A stretch of DNA of 32,861 nucleotides. It comes from Byssochlamys sp. IMV 00236. Lineage: Eukaryota; Ascomycota; Eurotiomycetes; Eurotiales; Thermoascaceae. Of this stretch, positions 29,287 through 32,861 are shown one piece after another. A model generated the notes under the pieces. It made no database searches. It saw only the letters and a program-made list of their open reading frames with translations, and was not told the DNA's origin. The stretch is taken from the NCBI GenBank assembly GCA_001931875.2, contig MSJH02000012.1:1-32861 (forward strand), written 5' to 3'. Position numbers and translations under genes: made by a program. Each line of letters opens with the position of its first letter. The first letter of the stretch is position 1.

Positions 29287-31735
29287 ATGTATAGATTATT
29301 GAGACAGCCAAAAAGAGTACCAAACTATAGACTCGTATGCCGCTCTATCTCGAGCGTGAAGCAGATCAGACCTGTCATAAAGCCACTAGTACAACCCAGT
29401 TTAGCAGCACTGCAACAACTTCAAAGGAATCGCATGGTATTTATCAATACAAAGAGACATGCAACCACCACTGCTTCCTATAAACAGACACCCTTCTTGA
29501 ACTGGAAGCTGTTTCCAGACTTTGAACACTTGTTGACACAGACAAAGCCTGACATTGCCGTCCCGGCTTTTCAAAAGTTGATTGCAGCAGCTAAGGAGCA
29601 GTTTATTGAACTAGAAAAGAGCTTTGAGCCTACTTGGGAAGGCACCATTGGCAAACGCAAGTATTTTGCAAATATCAAAATTACATTAAATTAACATGTG
29701 CTTTTAGTTACTGAACTAGAGGACGAGATATCTAGAGCTTATGGTATTCTTTCTCACCTGAACGGTGTCAAGAACTCGGACGATATTCGAACAACCCTCG
29801 AAAAGATACAGCCAGAATTTGTCAAACTGGGACTCATGATGAACCAATCTTTCCCCAAGTATCAAGCGCTCGAAAAGCTAAGAAACACACCTGAACAGTG
29901 GCAGAAACTGGATAAGGTGCAACAGCGTATTGTTGAACACGCATTACGCGACATGAAACACGCAGGCATTGGATTTCCTCCAGACTCTCCAGAGAAGAAA
30001 CGATTTAATGAAATATCCGAACGATTGTCCCAGCTCTCGTTAACGTTTGGAAATAACGTCTTGGATGCTACTAAGGCATTCAAGGAAGTGGTTGTAGATA
30101 AGGATCAACTGGCTGGATGCTCGGACGCATTTCTAGAAACATTGAAAAAGAATGCTGAGCGACATGGCCTTGAAGGATACTGCATCACCTTGGACTTTCC
30201 TATCTATGGTCCGTTCATGATGAATTGTAAAAACCGCGAGTTACGTGAAAAGGTATAAACACTTGTCTATGATATATATAAAAATATGACTAAATGAACA
30301 TGTAGATTTATAGAGCAAATATCACAAAGGCATCCTCTGGAGCTGTCAATAATGAGCCCATCATTAATGAGATCCTTAAATTAAAGAGAGAAAAGGCAAA
30401 ACTATTGGGATATGAGACACCTGCTGACCTCTCACTCTCTGTCAAGATGGCACAAAACCTTTCTTCAGCCGAGTCTTTACTAGACAACTTGTTCGACGCA
30501 GCTTTGCCTCATGCCAAGAAGGAATTGGAAGAATTAACCAATTTTGCATCAACATTGGGCCATCCCACTCCTCTTCAGCCATGGGACACAGCCTACGTTA
30601 CAGAACAGTATAGAAAGAAACTCTTCAAGTATGATGAAGAGACAATTTCACAATACTTTGCATTTCCCAAGGTACTTAAAGGTCTCTTTGACGTGGCTAA
30701 CGAAGTCTTGGGTATTCAAGTACGCGAATTGGATCCCCAGGAACTCAAACAAAGAAATATCACTCGCTGGCACGACGACGTCAAGGTGTTTGAAGTGGCT
30801 GAAAAGGGAAAGACAGTTGCCTATTTTTACGGAGACTTTTACTCCAGACCCTCTGAAAAACGTAGTGGTGCCTGGATGGACATTGTTACAACACGATTCA
30901 AGCATCATGATGGAAGCGTCACGTTACCCGTTGCCTACCTCATCTGTAATCAACCTCCTCCACAATCAGATCAAGAGCCCTCCTTGATGAAATTCCGTGA
31001 TGTAGAAACGTTGTTTCATGAATTTGGACATTGTTTGCAACACATGATGACAACTGTAGACTATGCACCTGCCTCTGGTATCAACGGTATCGAATGGGAC
31101 TTTGTCGAGGTCGCTTCCCAGTTTATGGAAAACTTTTGTAGTGAACCCGAATGGATCAATCGATTGGCGGGACATCACAAGACAGGCGAGCCTATGCCAA
31201 AGGATATGGTTGATGCGCTCGTCAAGAGCAAGCAGTTCATGACTGGGCTTGCTACCTTGAGACAGCTTCATTTTTCAAAGGTCGATCTAGCCCTGCACTC
31301 TCGTTTCACACCACCTGTCTCATCTGATGATCCTACTGTTTTTGATCAGGACGCAGAAATCGCTCAACAGACTGTACTTATACCTCGATTGGAGGAAGAC
31401 AGATTCTTGTGCAGCTTTAACCACATCTTTGGCGGCGGATACAGTGCTGGTTACTATAGGTAAAACAGAGAGAGAAAAAAAACTAGGAGCGAGAAACTAA
31501 ATAGATATATAGCTACAAGTGGTCCGAGACTTATTCCGCGGATGCTTATGCTGCCTTTGAAGAAGCCAAGGCAAAGCATGGACAGGAAGGTGTTAGATCT
31601 ATCGGACAACATTACCGTAACACCATCCTTGCATTAGGTGGGGGTACATCACCCAAGGAGGTCTGGAATCAATTTAGAGGAAGAACAAATGTGGATATAA
31701 CCGCCTTACTGCGACACACTGGCTTATCCCAATAA
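29287..31735 (+). CDS. M3-family zinc oligopeptidase, organellar/oligopeptidase A type
   Basis: Peptidase that degrades short peptides, such as cleaved targeting sequences. Exons 29287-29656, 29708-30252, 30306-31459 and 31513-31735 encode 763 residues. Intron 1 (29657-29707) fits only as GC-AG (gcaagt), giving EGTIGKLTELEDEISRAYG; introns 2 and 3 are GT-AG. The first 60 residues are rich in Arg/Lys/Ser with no acidic residue before position 80, a mitochondrial-type leader. The zinc site HEFGH lies at 543-547 in ETLFHEFGHCLQHM; the third ligand is probably Glu573 in DFVEVASQFMENF. GGGYSAGYYSYKWSE near the end is the M3 substrate-side block. Overall wording (IYRANITKASS, EKAKLLGYETPADLSL) is closer to bacterial PrlC and plant organellar oligopeptidase than to yeast Prd1 or the processing peptidase Oct1. 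An internal ATG (residue 50) could give a shorter form. Confidence 0.93.
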
Positions 31736-31740
31736 AATCA
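31733..31740. other. convergent stop codons 2 nt apart
   Basis: The peptidase TAA (31733-31735) and the MDM12 TGA (plus-strand tca, 31738-31740) are separated by two bases. The plus strand also carries AATAAA (31731-31736) overlapping the peptidase stop. The 3' untranslated regions must therefore overlap the opposite gene's coding sequence. Confidence 0.9.
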
Positions 31741-32821
31741 GTTTAATTCAATTAATTGATAACTTGGAAACACGAGTTCATCATCCAGCATCTTTCTTAA
31801 TTGATCTACAATAAACTTTTCAATCTTGCCAACATTTTTCAGCACTTTTTTTTTTTTTTTCCAAAAAGCATGAGTTAGAGAGAAAGAAAGGGATGTGTCA
31901 TTTATGTTATTACCTTGCTTTTGTTCATCCCCCACAACAGATTCAATATGTACATCTCGAAGCAAGCTAAAGTAGTTTTATAAACAAAAGCTATACCTTA
32001 TCTATATTCGCTTACCTCTCAATACCATCTTTCCCTCGACCAGGCTGTTCCTCTTCTTCCAGCATCGAAACACACACACGCTTCATACTTTGAATATAGG
32101 CAACCACGGCCGTAGCCTCAAATTCAACAGACCTTACGCATAGTTGAATAGGTAGACTCATAAACATCACACTTGGATAATTCATCCTTAGCTCTGTCAT
32201 CAAAGTCATGCTCATATCACCCTTGTAAGATATCAACACATGCACCTGAAAGTCCATCTCGGTTGATTTAGTGTTCCCTGTAGAGTTATTATTGGTATGG
32301 ATCGAGGTATCAGGCACATGATTGATCTCTTCATCATCTATCCAGTCCTCATCTAGTAAGGACGACGGCCGAGACGGCCAACTGCTAGATGCCGTTGGTT
32401 CTGGAGACGCATGTGTCATGAGATAACTATTGTTCATATTGAATGGGTGTTGTGGGGCAACAAGGGGTGATCGATGAAAGAGGTGGAGACGCTGTTGATG
32501 AAGCAAGGGGGTGTGTATCAGTCGAGGAGGCTGATAATTTGAAAAGTAATCAGTTGACGGAGACGGTTGGCTTTGTTCTATAATTGGTGAAGAAGCAATC
32601 AGCTCTTGTTCTTGTTCTTCTTGTTCATAAAATTCCGGAAATGGGTCAGTGATGTTAACGATTTCTATTTGAGGAGCATCATGACCCCAATCAAACGCAG
32701 TGACTTGAATGTCGCCAATAAAAGAAGGCTTTGTAATTGTTTGAAAGTGTTTATTCAAAAACTCTTTGACGTACTCGGCTAATTCCTTGTCAAGTTTTTG
32801 CCAATCCAAATCAACAGACAT
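31738..32821 (-). CDS. MDM12: ERMES complex subunit Mdm12
   Basis: Lipid-transfer subunit of the ER-mitochondria encounter structure. Exons 32016-32821, 31914-31966 and 31738-31844 encode 321 residues (yeast 271); both introns are GT-AG. The ATG is at 32821. The SMP domain is split by an insert: residues 1-65 carry SVDLDWQKL, FIGDIQVTAFDWG and ITDPFPEFYE; 66-188 are low-complexity Gln/Ser/Pro/Asn-rich; 189-321 hold FQVHVLISYKGDMSMTLMTE, NYPSVMFMSLPIQL, VAYIQSMKRVCVSML and, across both splice joins, QVLKNVGKIEKFIVDQLRKM then FPSYQLIEL. These are the family's conserved blocks in the right order. Such central inserts are common in fungal Mdm12. Only a few bases and an A run separate the start from the window edge, so its promoter is not seen. 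Confidence 0.95.
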
Positions 32822-32833
32822 TAAATAAATAAT

Positions 32834-32861
32834 AAAAAAAAAAAAAAAAAAAAAAAAAAAA
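32834..32861 (+). repeat. poly(A) run at the window edge
   Basis: The window ends in 28 uninterrupted A, 12 bases upstream of the MDM12 ATG. It may be a real T/A homopolymer in the MDM12 5' region at which an assembly broke off. Confidence 0.85.

Noticed and set aside
5569..32821. Functional cluster of mitochondrial genes
   Set aside because: Four mitochondria-related genes are scattered over 31 kb with unrelated genes between them; chance is sufficient given how many nuclear genes are mitochondrial.
1..32861. CRISPR array, bacterial operon, phage or virus insertion
   Set aside because: Spliced eukaryotic genes throughout; no regular spacer repeats and no viral replication or capsid genes recognised.

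Overview
The window looks like nuclear DNA of a filamentous fungus, most likely Mucorales (Mucoromycota). The evidence is AT-rich sequence, genes split by many short introns (about 40-75 nt), fungal-type housekeeping proteins, and decayed gene families and transposase fragments of a kind I associate with Mucorales. The placement is inference from the sequence; no search was run.

Layout, left to right. An ATP synthase subunit f gene (ATP17, +) lies at 1408-1828 and an RTC4-like gene (-) at 1988-3166. A stretch of decayed coding sequence follows (3.3-5.2 kb). A very short twin-CX9C gene (-, 5569-5792) matches the complex I assembly factor NDUFAF8, and a gene-poor stretch runs to 9.67 kb. A complete 12-exon class V myosin (-) occupies 9673-15180. 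After 2.2 kb of gene-poor DNA comes a six-exon pathogen-related-protein-like (NTF2/SnoaL fold) gene (+, 17350-18336). Next is a transposon fragment with an uninterrupted 181-codon helix-turn-helix frame (18.7-19.4 kb), an intronless 804-residue single-pass membrane protein of unknown function (-, 19763-22177), and the nucleolar four-RRM protein NOP4 (-, 22740-24982). A gene graveyard (25.0-27.25 kb) holds a broken lineage-type gene and a second, inverted and damaged copy of the same transposon. The right end has the ESCRT-I subunit VPS23/TSG101 (+, 27321-28899), an M3-family oligopeptidase with a mitochondrial-type leader (+, 29287-31735) and the ERMES subunit MDM12 (-, 31738-32821). The window ends in a 28-nt A run.

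Functionally these are ordinary, unlinked eukaryotic genes. Four products act at or in mitochondria (ATP17, NDUFAF8-like, the M3 peptidase by its leader, MDM12) and two act in membrane traffic (myosin V, VPS23). I see no operon-like logic.

The most notable points are: convergent stop codons of the peptidase and MDM12 only 2 nt apart; two introns that appear to be GC-AG (both gcaagt); a transposase-derived HTH frame kept open beside a decayed sister copy; an unrecognised, intronless, Ser-rich membrane protein with repeated basophilic kinase-type motifs; and related gene relics 10 kb apart. I did not find a convincing new multi-gene system.
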